Source of the DNA: Methylorubrum sp. B1-46
Lineage (GTDB): Bacteria; Pseudomonadota; Alphaproteobacteria; Rhizobiales; Beijerinckiaceae
Direction of reading: 5' to 3'
DNA: 64,000 bases
NCBI RefSeq assembly: GCF_021117295.1
Contig: NZ_CP088247.1
Span: forward strand, 4,417,001-4,481,000
Both the position numbers and the translations under genes were made by a program. Below, one piece after another: positions 50,735-59,510 of this stretch. The notes beneath the pieces are model-generated. The model was not told the origin of the DNA, did not search any database, and saw only the letters and a list, made by a program, of their open reading frames with translations. Position 1 is the stretch's first letter. Every line of letters begins with the position of its first letter.

Positions 50735-51205
50735 TCAGCCCAATCCCTTCACCACCTCGGTGAGCTGGTCCGCGCACGTTCCCCAGCCCTGCTCGAAACC
50801 CATCGCCGCGTGACGCTCGCGGTCTTCAAGCGTCCAGTGGCGGGCGCGTGCGGTGTAGCGCGTGCCGCCGGCTTCATCCGCGAAGGTGAGAATCACCGTC
50901 AGGAACAGTTTCTCGGAGGGTACCCAAGCCGTGCTGTAGGCGTCGGTGACGACGAGGCGTGCGTCGGGCACCACCTCGAGGTAGACGCCCCGATTGGGCA
51001 GATCCTGCCCCTCGGGACTGCGCATCACGATGAGATTCGACCCGCCCGGCCGCACATCGAGTTCGGCGACCGGTGTCGTGTAGGGTTTGGGCGCGAACCA
51101 CGTCTTCAGCAATTCCGGCTCGGTCCAGGCCCGCCACAGCGCCCGACGCGGCGCCGGGATCAGGCGGGTGAGGACGAGGTCGCGCGGATCGTCGGCGTCG
51201 CTCAT
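50735..51205 (-). CDS. SRPBCC/AHSA1-domain protein
   Basis: A 156-aa small-molecule-binding START-like fold. It reads RLIPAPRRALWRAWTEPELLKTWFAPKPYTTPVAELDVRPGG at the front and ARHWTLEDRERHAAMGFEQGWGTCADQLTEVV at the end, the classic AHSA1 pattern. Such proteins often stand beside VOC-fold proteins and ECF sigma genes. The next gene upstream on the same strand is indeed a VOC protein, 20 bp away, forming a two-gene operon. Ligand unknown. Confidence 0.9.
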   Translation of the reverse strand: MSDADDPRDLVLTRLIPAPRRALWRAWTEPELLKTWFAPKPYTTPVAELDVRPGGSNLIVMRSPEGQDLPNRGVYLEVVPDARLVVTDAYSTAWVPSEKLFLTVILTFADEAGGTRYTARARHWTLEDRERHAAMGFEQGWGTCADQLTEVVKGLG

Positions 51206-51225
51206 GGTCTGTCTCCCGAACCGGA

Positions 51226-51654
51226 TCAGGCGGTGCGCTTGGGCTGATTCATCGCCCAGATCACGCCGAACGGGTCGTGCAACTGCCCGTAGACGTCGCC
51301 CCAGAACATCTCCTGGTAGGGCGTCACCACCTCGGCGCCCGCCGCCACCGCCCGATCCCACCACGCCGCGATGTCGTCGACCGGCAGGAGCAGGCTGAAG
51401 GCCTGCGGCGGCTTGAGCGGGTGGCCGTATTCGGGAAAGGCGTCGGACAGCATCACCGAGGTGCCGTTCACGGACAGGTGAACGTGCATGGTCCGCCCTT
51501 GCTCGTCCGGGGGCACGGAGGCCAGGATCTCGGCACCGAAGGCCTTTTGGTAGAACGCCGCCGCCCGCAGGGCGCCATCGAGCGTGAGGTAGGCGACCAC
51601 GCCGCCCTTCGGAGGAACGGCTGGTCCCGGCTGCGTCGCCTCGGTCTCGCTCAT
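51226..51654 (-). CDS. VOC-superfamily (PhnB/glyoxalase-like) protein
   Basis: A 142-aa protein of the vicinal oxygen chelate fold in the PhnB-like group: VVAYLTLDGALRAAAFYQKAFGAEIL, MHVHLSVNGTSVMLSDAFPE, and VTPYQEMFWGDVYGQLHDPFGVIWAMN. The fold usually binds a metal with two His/Glu residues. It may be an inactive binding relative or an antibiotic/aldehyde-handling enzyme; the substrate is unknown. The ATG is followed by an Ala/Pro-rich start (MSETEATQPGPAVPP). Confidence 0.88.
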   Translation of the reverse strand: MSETEATQPGPAVPPKGGVVAYLTLDGALRAAAFYQKAFGAEILASVPPDEQGRTMHVHLSVNGTSVMLSDAFPEYGHPLKPPQAFSLLLPVDDIAAWWDRAVAAGAEVVTPYQEMFWGDVYGQLHDPFGVIWAMNQPKRTA

Positions 51655-51924
51655 CGTTGCTCTCCCTCTTCGATTCACCACCGCCAAGGCCGGGAGGGTG
51701 CCGTGGGCCGCCGCCGGTGCAAAGCGTTTTTGCGCGCAAAAGGCCGTCCGCCACGGATGAGGGCCGTCTCTCATCCCGTCCGAGGCGGCGGTCGGATCGC
51801 CGCAGCCCGGCGCCGGACTGGAACGATCCCCGACGCCCTCCGTTGGCCCGCGCATTTATCAAAGGGTAGCCCGCGCCGACACGGAACAGTCGAACCGGAC
51901 GCCGCCAACGAAGAAGGTCGAACT

Positions 51925-52731
51925 ATGGATCTCGGCATCAGCGGCCGCGTCGCGGTGATCACCGGCGGCGATTCCGGCATGGGCTACGCGAGCGCGGAGT
52001 ACCTGCTGCGCGAGGGCGTGAAGGTCGTCCTCTCCGATCTGAAGGAGAAGGAATTGGGGGAGGCGGCCGGACGGCTCGCCGCCCTCGGTGCCGTGAAGGC
52101 GTGCCAGGCTGACCTCTCCAGCGACGCCGGCGCGCGCACGCTGCGCGCGTTCGCCGATCAAGCCTTCGGCGAGACCCCCACCATCCTCGTCAACGCCGCC
52201 GGCGTCACCGGGGCCACCGGCGATTTCCTGGAGATCGACGACGAGGGCTGGATGTCCACGATCCAGGCCGACCTGATGGCGGCGGTCCGCGTCGCCCGCG
52301 CCTTCATCCCGGGGATGCGCGCGCAGAAATGGGGGCGGATCGTGTTCTTCACCTCCGAGGACGCGGTCCAGCCCTATGTCGAGGAGCTGCCCTACTGCGC
52401 CGCCAAGGCCGGTCTGATGAACCTGACCAAGGGCCTCTCCAAGGCCTACGGACCGGACGGTGTGCTCGTGAACTCCGTGGCGCCCGCCTTCGTCGCCACG
52501 CCGATGACCGACGCGATGATGGAGAAGCGGGCCAAGGAACTCGGCGTCTCGTTCGATGCGGCGATCGAGAGCTTCTTGGAGGAGAAGCGTCCCGGCATCG
52601 TCGCCAAGCGCCGCGGCCGGGTCGAGGAGGTCGCCTCCGCGGTGGCCTTCCTCTGCTCCGAGCAGGCGAGCTTCATCACCGGCGAGAACTTGCGGGTCGA
52701 TGGCGGCGCCGTCCTTACCATGGCGGCCTGA
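51925..52731 (+). CDS. Short-chain dehydrogenase/reductase
   Basis: A 268-aa NAD(P)-dependent oxidoreductase. It has the cofactor motif AVITGGDSGMGYA, Asp after beta-2 (VVLSDLKEK, which favours NAD), NAAG in LVNAAGVTG, the catalytic Ser in FFTSEDAV, and Tyr-x3-Lys in YCAAK. The C-terminus ends ITGENLRVDGGAVL. The family is wide, so the substrate cannot be named; a 3-oxoacyl or sugar alcohol is possible. The next gene, a disulfide reductase-like flavoprotein, starts 3 bp after the stop and should be co-expressed. Confidence 0.92.
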   Translation: MDLGISGRVAVITGGDSGMGYASAEYLLREGVKVVLSDLKEKELGEAAGRLAALGAVKACQADLSSDAGARTLRAFADQAFGETPTILVNAAGVTGATGDFLEIDDEGWMSTIQADLMAAVRVARAFIPGMRAQKWGRIVFFTSEDAVQPYVEELPYCAAKAGLMNLTKGLSKAYGPDGVLVNSVAPAFVATPMTDAMMEKRAKELGVSFDAAIESFLEEKRPGIVAKRRGRVEEVASAVAFLCSEQASFITGENLRVDGGAVLTMAA

Positions 52732-52734
52732 GCG

Positions 52735-54111
52735 ATGCGGGAGATGTCTTGCGACGTCGCGGTGATCGGGGCCGGCACCGCCGGCATCGCCGCCCATCGC
52801 GCCGCCCTCGATGCGGGCGCCCGCGCCGTACTGATCGAGCAGGGGCCAGGCGGCACCACCTGCGCCCGCGTCGGCTGCATGCCCTCGAAGCTGTTGATCA
52901 CCGCGGCCGAGGCTGCGCACGAGGCCCGTGCGGCGCACCGGCTCGGCGTCCGGGTCGGCGCGGTGCAGGTCGACGGCCCGGCGGTGCTGGCCCGGATGCG
53001 AGCTTGGCGCGACCGGTTCGTGGGTTCCGTGTTCGCGGGGCTCGATCGATTGCCGGCCGAGACGCGCCTGACCGGCCGAGCCGTGTTCGAAGGGCCGGAC
53101 GTCTTACGCATCGACGACCACATCCGCCTGCGCTTCAAGGCGGCGGTGCTGGCGACCGGTTCCAGCCCGAGCGTGCCCGAACCGTTGCGGGGGCTCGGTG
53201 ACAGGGTTCTCACCACCGATACCCTGTTCGAGATCGAGGATCTGCCCGCCTCGCTCGCCGTGCTCGGAGCCGGCCCGGTCGGCCTGGAGCTCGCGCAGGC
53301 CATGGCCCGGCTCGGCGTGGCGACCAGCGTGTTCGATCCCGGCGACAGCCTCGGGGGCTTGGGCGATCCCGACCTGAAGCGGGCCGCCCGCGCGATCTTT
53401 TCGGAGGCCTTCGACCTGCATCTCGGCGTCAAGGTCGAGAGCGGCGCGACGGACGGGGAGGGCGCACGCCTCGGCTGGAACGGAGAGAGCGGCGAGGGCG
53501 AGAGGGTGTTCGAGCGGGTGCTCGCCGCCGCGGGCCGCCCGCCGAACGTGTCGGGCATCGGCCTGGAACACACCGGCCTGCGCCTGAACGAGAAGGGGGG
53601 CCCGGTCCACGATCCCCGCTCACTGCTCTGCGAGGGCGCGCCAATCCTGATCGCGGGCGATGCCAACGCGGACCGCCCGGTGCTGCACGAGGCGAGCCGC
53701 CAGGGTCGCATCGCCGGGCGCAACGCGGCGCGGCTCGCCCGCAGCGAGGGAGCCGAGCGGCCGGAGCGCTGGGTGGCGCTCGCCATGGTGTTCAGCGATC
53801 CGCAGATCGCCGTGATCGGCGGTGGCTTCGACCCCGAGGCCGGCCACCGCGTCGGCGGCGCCGATTTCTGCGACCAGGGCCGGGCCCAGGTGATGGATCG
53901 GGCGCAGGGCGGCATCCGCCTCTATGCGGAGGCCGACGGGCGCCTCGCCGCCGCCGAGCTGATCGGCCCGGAGGTGGAGCATCTCGGCCACCTGCTGGCC
54001 TACGCGGTGCAGGACGGGCTCGATGTCCGGCGCTTGCGCGACCGGCCGTTCTACCATCCGACCCTGGAGGAGGGGCTCGAGACGGCCCTGTCCGATCTCG
54101 CGGATCGGTGA
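52735..54111 (+). CDS. Dihydrolipoamide dehydrogenase-like flavoprotein
   Basis: A 458-aa class I pyridine nucleotide-disulfide oxidoreductase. It has the FAD motif VAVIGAGTAGIAAHRAAL, redox-active disulfide in TTCARVGCMPSKLL, the second dinucleotide motif AVLGAGPVGLELAQAMARLG, ILIAGDANAD, and a C-terminal dimer interface with catalytic His/Glu in FYHPTLEEGLETAL. It is not part of a pyruvate or oxoglutarate dehydrogenase cluster, so it is better called a stand-alone dihydrolipoyl dehydrogenase or related reductase. An ATG three codons on is an alternative start. Confidence 0.9.
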   Translation: MREMSCDVAVIGAGTAGIAAHRAALDAGARAVLIEQGPGGTTCARVGCMPSKLLITAAEAAHEARAAHRLGVRVGAVQVDGPAVLARMRAWRDRFVGSVFAGLDRLPAETRLTGRAVFEGPDVLRIDDHIRLRFKAAVLATGSSPSVPEPLRGLGDRVLTTDTLFEIEDLPASLAVLGAGPVGLELAQAMARLGVATSVFDPGDSLGGLGDPDLKRAARAIFSEAFDLHLGVKVESGATDGEGARLGWNGESGEGERVFERVLAAAGRPPNVSGIGLEHTGLRLNEKGGPVHDPRSLLCEGAPILIAGDANADRPVLHEASRQGRIAGRNAARLARSEGAERPERWVALAMVFSDPQIAVIGGGFDPEAGHRVGGADFCDQGRAQVMDRAQGGIRLYAEADGRLAAAELIGPEVEHLGHLLAYAVQDGLDVRRLRDRPFYHPTLEEGLETALSDLADR

Positions 54112-54339
54112 GGTTGGTGAGCCGGCCTTTTGCGACCATAGCGTTTCGGAGCGCGGCGCCGCCGCGCGTGCCGCGGTGGCTCTGCGCGGCCTACGCACTG
54201 TGTCGCGGCGTCTGTATGCATTCAGACAAAGCGCGGGCTTCTCAGGCACTTGGTGCGACGTTTCGGGGATCTCAAACGGACGTCTGCGGGCGCCTCGGCA
54301 TTGCCTAACCCGAGCGCGGAAGGCATACCGGCTGCCGTA

Positions 54340-56964
54340 ATGGTCGATCCGTCGCAGATGCACGCCAGGGGACCGAATGGTGGTCCGATCGACCTTCCGG
54401 TCGATCTCGATGCGCTCACCCCCGAGCAGCGGGATGAAATCGGCGTGGGCATTCTCGCTCTCGACGCCGCCGGAAAAGTGCTCGCCTGCAATCGCGCCGC
54501 GGGAAGCTTGTGCGGCTTGCCGCCCGACGCGATGGTCGGGCGCAACTTCTTCCGCGATCTCGTGCCGAGCGCGCACGTGCCCGGCTTTTACGGCCGCTTC
54601 CTCGCCGCTCAGCGCCGGGCCGTGGCGGGCCAAGCCTTCGAATTCGTGTTCGGCCGCATCCCGGCCCCGTTGCGGGCGCGGATCGGCCTGCGAGCGGGGG
54701 CGAACTGCACGTGGCTGACGATCAGCCCCCTCGAGCAGATCGCCGCCGGCCCCTCGCGCGAGGCCGTTTTCGCCGCGATCTCTCAGCGCAGCCGGGCCGA
54801 ACCGGTCGATCCGAGTCTGTGCGAGCGCGAGCCGATCCACATTCCGGGCTCGATCCAGCCGAATGCGGTGATGCTCGCCGCCGACGCCGCGACGCTCGAG
54901 ATCCTGGCCTTCAGCGCCAACGCCGCCGACGTGCTGGCGCCCGAGCTGTTTCCGCCGAGCGGCCTCAATCTGGAGGCGGTGCTGCCGGGCGCGATCGTCT
55001 CCGCGATCCGCGACGGCCTGGCCGCCCACACCCTGACCGACGGACGCCTCCTGCGCCGCACGCTCACGCTTCCGCCGCGGGAGGAGCGCTTCCACCTCGT
55101 GGCGCATGCCCATCTCGGCCGGATCATCGTCGAGCTGGAACTGGCACCGGAGCGGCCCGAGGACTTCCTCACCGCAAGCCCGCTCGACGCCGAACTCGCC
55201 ATGATGCGGCTGCGCGCCGCCGAGACCCTGACCGAGGCGGCGCAGATCGCCGCCCTCGAAATCCGCGCCATGACCGGCTTCGAATCGGTGCTGGTCTACC
55301 GTTTCGACGCGGATTGGAACGGCGAGGCCATCGCCGAGGACATGGTGCCGGACTGGCAGCGCCCGCTGATCGGCCTGCGCTTTCCCGCCTCCGACATCCC
55401 GGCCCAGGCGCGCGCCCTCTACACCAAGGCCAAGAGCCGCTTCGTGATTGACCGTGACTGCGTGCCGGTGCCGCTCGTCGCCGACCGTTCCGCCGGCAAT
55501 GCGCCGATCGATCTCACCTTCGCCCAGAACCGCTCGCTCTCGCCGATCCACCTCGAATACCAGCGCAATCTCGGCGTCGACGGCTCGATGTCGATCTCGA
55601 TCATGGTCGAGGACCGGCTCTGGGGCCTGATGATCGGCCATCACCGCCGGCCGCATTACGTCGCGCCGGAGACTCGCGCCGCGGCCACCGTGCTCACCGA
55701 CGGCTTCGCCATGCGGGTGCAGGAGATCGAGGGCAAGGCGCTCTGGGGCGAGCGGCAGCGTCATCTCGACGTGCAGGGCCGGCTCGTGCGCGGGCTCACC
55801 CGCTCCGACGATTTCGTCGCCTCCCTGACCCAGGGCAACCCGACCCTGCTCGACCTGTTCGGCGCCACCGGCGCGGGCATCGTCTCGGACGAGGCCGTCT
55901 GCCTCGTCGGCGCCACACCGGAAGCGGCGAAGATGCGCGCGCTCGCCGACTGGCTGCGGGAGAGTCTGGCGCCGGGCGAGATCACCTTCGTCACCGACAC
56001 GCTGGTGCTGCACCATGCGCCGGCCTCCGCCTATACCGAGATCGCGAGCGGGCTTCTGGCGACCTTCGTCGGCACCTCGCGCCAGCACCTCCTGTTCTGG
56101 CTCAAGCCGGAGGTGCCGAGCACCGTGACCTGGGGCGGTGACCCGCGCAAACCCGTTCTGCCCGGCAGCGGCCCGGTGGCGGTGCTGCCGCGACGCTCGT
56201 TCGAGCGCTGGATCGAGGAGCGGCGCGGGCATTCCACACCCTGGGCGACCTGGAAGGTGGCGCTCGCCGCCCAACTCGCCGACGCCGTCGACGGCGTGGT
56301 GCTGCGCCAGCGTCGCAAGATCGACGAACTGACGGGCCTGCTCGCCGACAAGGAGCGCCTGCTGGAGCAGAAGGACCTGCTCACCCGCGAGATCGACCAC
56401 CGGGTCAAGAACTCGCTCCAGATCGTGACGGCCTTCCTGCACATGCAGCGCCGCCAGATCGCCGACCCGGAGGCGCGGCAGGCCTTCTCCGAGACCTCGG
56501 CCCGCGTCATGAGCGTCGCCCGCGTCCATGACAGCCTGTATCAGGGCGAGAGCATGGAACAGGTCGATCTCGGCCAGACCATCCAGACCCTGTGCAGCGA
56601 CCTCGCCGGCATGGCCGGCGACGAGCACAGTGTCGAGATGACGGCAGAGCCCGGCCTGATGGTGCCCTACCGGCACGCGGTGGCGCTGTCGCTGATCACC
56701 ACCGAACTCGTCACCAACGCGTTCAAATATGCCGGCCGACCCGACAAGGGTGCGCGGGTCAGCGTCACCGTGGCGGGCGGCGAGGGGACGGCGGTCCGGC
56801 TCAAGGTCTGCGACGACGGCGAGGGCATGCCGCCGGGCTGGGAGAACGCCAAGGCGCGCGGCACCGGGCTCGGCATGAAGCTGATCCGCGCCATGCTCGA
56901 CCAGATCGGCGCCCGCCTCGACGTCGAGAACGCCGACGGCGCCTGCTTCACCGTCTACGCCTGA
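54340..56964 (+). CDS. PYP-like / bacteriophytochrome sensor histidine kinase
   Basis: An 874-aa red-light receptor kinase. Residues 20-130 resemble photoactive yellow protein (VGRNFFRDLVPSAHVPGFYG), but the chromophore cysteine is Ser77, and Tyr42, Glu46 and Thr50 of PYP correspond to Cys50, Ala54 and Cys58. The phytochrome core follows: Cys161 in LCEREPIHIPGSIQP as the biliverdin site, GAF with FPASDIPAQARALY and His404 in SPIHLEYQRNLGV, and a PHY domain with tongue PRRSFERW. The C-terminus is a HisKA_2/HWE-type kinase with His687 in REIDHRVKNSLQ and a HATPase (DDGEGMP). The frame starts at a TTG 30 codons earlier; the ATG is preferred. Heme oxygenase follows after 7 bp. Confidence 0.92.
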   Translation: MVDPSQMHARGPNGGPIDLPVDLDALTPEQRDEIGVGILALDAAGKVLACNRAAGSLCGLPPDAMVGRNFFRDLVPSAHVPGFYGRFLAAQRRAVAGQAFEFVFGRIPAPLRARIGLRAGANCTWLTISPLEQIAAGPSREAVFAAISQRSRAEPVDPSLCEREPIHIPGSIQPNAVMLAADAATLEILAFSANAADVLAPELFPPSGLNLEAVLPGAIVSAIRDGLAAHTLTDGRLLRRTLTLPPREERFHLVAHAHLGRIIVELELAPERPEDFLTASPLDAELAMMRLRAAETLTEAAQIAALEIRAMTGFESVLVYRFDADWNGEAIAEDMVPDWQRPLIGLRFPASDIPAQARALYTKAKSRFVIDRDCVPVPLVADRSAGNAPIDLTFAQNRSLSPIHLEYQRNLGVDGSMSISIMVEDRLWGLMIGHHRRPHYVAPETRAAATVLTDGFAMRVQEIEGKALWGERQRHLDVQGRLVRGLTRSDDFVASLTQGNPTLLDLFGATGAGIVSDEAVCLVGATPEAAKMRALADWLRESLAPGEITFVTDTLVLHHAPASAYTEIASGLLATFVGTSRQHLLFWLKPEVPSTVTWGGDPRKPVLPGSGPVAVLPRRSFERWIEERRGHSTPWATWKVALAAQLADAVDGVVLRQRRKIDELTGLLADKERLLEQKDLLTREIDHRVKNSLQIVTAFLHMQRRQIADPEARQAFSETSARVMSVARVHDSLYQGESMEQVDLGQTIQTLCSDLAGMAGDEHSVEMTAEPGLMVPYRHAVALSLITTELVTNAFKYAGRPDKGARVSVTVAGGEGTAVRLKVCDDGEGMPPGWENAKARGTGLGMKLIRAMLDQIGARLDVENADGACFTVYA

Positions 56965-56971
56965 GCCCTCC

Positions 56972-57529
56972 TTGAGCGACAGCCTGCATGCCCGCCTGCG
57001 GGAGGCCACGGCTCCGGCCCATGAGGCGCTGGAGCGCGACCTCGACTGGGAGGTGCGGGTGGCGACGCTGCCGGGCTACCGCGACCTGCTGATCCGCCTG
57101 CGCGGCTTCCACGCCGCCTACGAGCCGGTGATCGGGATCGCGCTCGCCGACGCGCCTTTCTTCGATCCCCGGCGGCGGCTCCCTTCCCTCGACGCGGATC
57201 TGCACGCCCTCGACGGGCCGGCGCCCGACACCCTGCCCGCACCCGCCGCGCCCCGGCTCGACGGCCCGGGCGCGGCGCTCGGCGCGCTCTACGTGCTGGA
57301 AGGTTCGACGCTGGGCGGCGCCGTCATCGGCCGCCACGTCGCCCGTCTGCACGGGGCGGGCGTGCCGCTGGCCTATTATGCCGGCCGCGGCCGCGCGACC
57401 GGGCCGCTCTGGCGGGCCTTCCGCGAGCGGCTGGATGGGTTGCCGGAGGCGGAGGCCGATGCAGCCTTCGCCGCCGGCATCGCGACGTTCGAGGCGATGC
57501 GCGGGTGGCTCGTCTCGGGCGCGGGCTGA
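56972..57529 (+). CDS. bphO: Heme oxygenase (biliverdin-forming)
   Basis: Cleaves heme to biliverdin IX-alpha, the bilin of bacteriophytochromes. The 185-aa protein has the axial His in LREATAPAHEALE, a phenylalanine/tyrosine-rich helix (YRDLLIRLRGFHAAYEPV), and the distal-helix motif ALYVLEGSTLGGAVIGRHV. It belongs to the bacterial BphO/HmuO group. The only suitable start is TTG, 7 bp after the phytochrome stop, implying coupled translation and co-expression of chromophore enzyme and receptor. The role is firmly supported by the neighbour. Confidence 0.9.
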   Translation: MSDSLHARLREATAPAHEALERDLDWEVRVATLPGYRDLLIRLRGFHAAYEPVIGIALADAPFFDPRRRLPSLDADLHALDGPAPDTLPAPAAPRLDGPGAALGALYVLEGSTLGGAVIGRHVARLHGAGVPLAYYAGRGRATGPLWRAFRERLDGLPEAEADAAFAAGIATFEAMRGWLVSGAG

Positions 57530-57547
57530 TCGGCACGGCTTCTCCAG

Positions 57548-57590
57548 CGCTCTGCCCTGGACCCGCGAAAGGACTTGTCCTTTCGAAACC
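57548..57590. repeat. Palindromic repeat, family A, copy 3
   Basis: It reads GCTCTGCCCTGGACCCG and then CGAAAGGACTTGTCCTTTCG, followed by AAACC, between the convergent heme oxygenase and flippase-like genes. It begins 19 bp after one stop and ends 6 bp before the other. Confidence 0.8.
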
Positions 57591-57595
57591 CCGGT

Positions 57596-58780
57596 TCAGC
57601 GCGGCGGCAGCACCTGCGCCCGCTTCGCCTCCAGGCTCTGCCAGACGATCAGCGAGGGCAGGCCGAGGACCACGTCGGGCACGCGCTTGGCGAGCGACAG
57701 GGCGATGGCGGTGCCCGCATCGAGCCCGAACAGGGCGCCCACCACCACGAACCCGCCCTCCTGAACGCCGAGCCCGCTCGGCACCGCGAAGGCCGCCGAC
57801 TTGATCGCCTGGGACAGCGATTCCAGCACCAGAACTTCGGTCAGGCTCACCTCGACCCCGATGCAGGCGAGCACGATCCAGATCTCGGCCGCCCCAAGGC
57901 CCCAGGCCACGGCGTGCAGGGCGACCGACTGGGCGATGCGCCCGCGCCGGCCCCGCGCCCAGACCGCATCGAGAGCTTCCTGCACCGAGAGGATGCCGGC
58001 CGCGTCTCCCTCCGGCTTCGCCCCCTCCGGAGCCGCCGAGCGCAGGAAGCGGCGGCCGAGGCCGGCGAGGCGCCGCTCGAGGCCCCGTGCCACGCCGAGC
58101 GTCTGCAGGGCGAAGAAGGCGGCGACCGCTGCCACCGCTACGACGGCGGCCTGTGTCGTCCACCACGCGAGTGCGGCGGCCGCCTCCCCCGGCAGCCGCC
58201 AGAGCAGGGCAGCGCCGAGCCCGGTGAAGGCCACCTGCGTCGCGACCTGGATCAGCATGTCGGCGAGCAGCGAGGCCGCCGCGAGGCTGCCCGCGACGCC
58301 CCAGAAGGTCAGCAGGCGCCCGCCCACGACTTCGCCGCCGACCGAGGCGACCGGCAACAGCACGTTCACGCCCTCGCGCACGAAGCGCAGGATCACGAAG
58401 GCGCCGGTCTCGACGGGCGGCTCGGCCGGAGCGCCCGTCCGGGGGCGGCCGGAGGGCGGGCGGCCGGAGGGCGGGAGGCCGGCCAGCACGCTCGCCCAGG
58501 CGAGCCCGCACAGGAGCACGATGACGACCCGCACCCCGACGATGGCGGCAAGACCCGCCGCACCGATCCGCCCGAAGGCCGTGCCGATCGCCGCGAGGTC
58601 GTTGGTGGCGACGAGCCAGACGCCCAGCCCCAGTCCGACCAGGGTGCCGACGAGCGGCAACCGGCGCAGCAGCCCGCGCAGGAGGCGCTGCGGCAGCGAG
58701 GGGTCGGCCGGACGCCGATCGTGGCGCCGGTCGCCGGGCTCCTGACACCGCTCCTCGCGGCGAGCGGGTGACTCAGCCAT
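57596..58780 (-). CDS. Flippase-like integral membrane protein (UPF0104/HpnL-like)
   Basis: A 394-aa membrane protein of the lysylphosphatidylglycerol-synthase transmembrane (UPF0104) family. It has about eight helices; typical segments are VGTLVGLGLGVWLV, LPVASVGGEVVGGRLL, and the C-terminal FAVPSGLGVQEGGFVVVGALFGLDAGTAIALSLAKR. HpnL relatives act in hopanoid lipid traffic, but no hpn genes are adjacent. A short PSGR repeat (PPSGRPPSGRP) sits in a loop. The ATG chosen follows GGAG; it overlaps the upstream Fe-S gene by 8 bases, so the two are coupled. Confidence 0.85.
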   Translation of the reverse strand: MAESPARREERCQEPGDRRHDRRPADPSLPQRLLRGLLRRLPLVGTLVGLGLGVWLVATNDLAAIGTAFGRIGAAGLAAIVGVRVVIVLLCGLAWASVLAGLPPSGRPPSGRPRTGAPAEPPVETGAFVILRFVREGVNVLLPVASVGGEVVGGRLLTFWGVAGSLAAASLLADMLIQVATQVAFTGLGAALLWRLPGEAAAALAWWTTQAAVVAVAAVAAFFALQTLGVARGLERRLAGLGRRFLRSAAPEGAKPEGDAAGILSVQEALDAVWARGRRGRIAQSVALHAVAWGLGAAEIWIVLACIGVEVSLTEVLVLESLSQAIKSAAFAVPSGLGVQEGGFVVVGALFGLDAGTAIALSLAKRVPDVVLGLPSLIVWQSLEAKRAQVLPPR

Positions 58781-59255
58781 TCCCCGCTCCATCGGCCGGC
58801 ACCTCCGGACGCGCTTCGACCGGCGCCGACAGGGGCGCGAGGACGAGGGCCCCCGCGGCGAGGTCTTCGAGCGCCGGATCGACGAGGATGACGCGGCGGC
58901 GGGCCAGGGAATCCGGCGTGGCCAGCGTCAGCATCCGCTTGGGGCAGGGTCCGAGACAGCCCGTCTCCACGAGCCGGACCTTGCCGAGCCGGACCTTGCC
59001 GGCACGCTTCGCGGAGCCGTCGCCACGCGCACCCTGTTTGAGCGCCTGCTTGACGGCACGGCCGATCTGCTTGCGGGCCACGCCCTGGCGTTTGGCGCAT
59101 TTGCGGCAGACCAGCACGAGGTCCGAGAAGCCCGCCTTCGCCGTCCTGGCCCCGGTTTCCTTGGCCCCCGTTGCCTTGGTCCCGGTTTCCTTGGCCCCGA
59201 TCGCCTCGCCCTGGGTCTCGCGGGCCGCCCCGCCCGGATCCTGCCGCCGTCCCAC
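58773..59255 (-). CDS. Thioredoxin-like 2Fe-2S ferredoxin (DUF1636-like)
   Basis: A 160-aa protein with four cysteines in a thioredoxin-like ferredoxin pattern: CRKCAKRQ near residue 50 and VETGCLGPCPKRML near 105. DUF1636 proteins are the closest family I recall; a metal or Fe-S role is likely. The first 40 residues contain repeated KETGTKATGAKETG, and a VRLGKVRLVE doublet reflects a 15-bp DNA duplication. The start is GTG after GGGAGGG. It overlaps the flippase-like gene. Function is unknown; a stress or redox role is only a guess. Confidence 0.75.
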   Translation of the reverse strand: MGRRQDPGGAARETQGEAIGAKETGTKATGAKETGARTAKAGFSDLVLVCRKCAKRQGVARKQIGRAVKQALKQGARGDGSAKRAGKVRLGKVRLVETGCLGPCPKRMLTLATPDSLARRRVILVDPALEDLAAGALVLAPLSAPVEARPEVPADGAGNG

Positions 59256-59510
59256 ATGCCCTCCCGACCGGCCCGCTCGATTCGGGCCGCATCCCGATGT
59301 CCGGGGCGGTATCGCAGCCCCCCCGCCCGAGGCGCAATCCCGGCGGATCGCCGCGCCTTAAAAAGGGCCGAAAAGAACGTGACCTGAACCTCTAGACAGG
59401 ATGCCGCCCGAGCTTGCCGAAAAGCCTTGCCCGTGCGTATCGCGGGGGGCGGGCGCGAGGCGTTTCGTGCGGGCGCGCTCCGGCCGTGGATCCGTGAGGA
59501 CCCCCATTCG

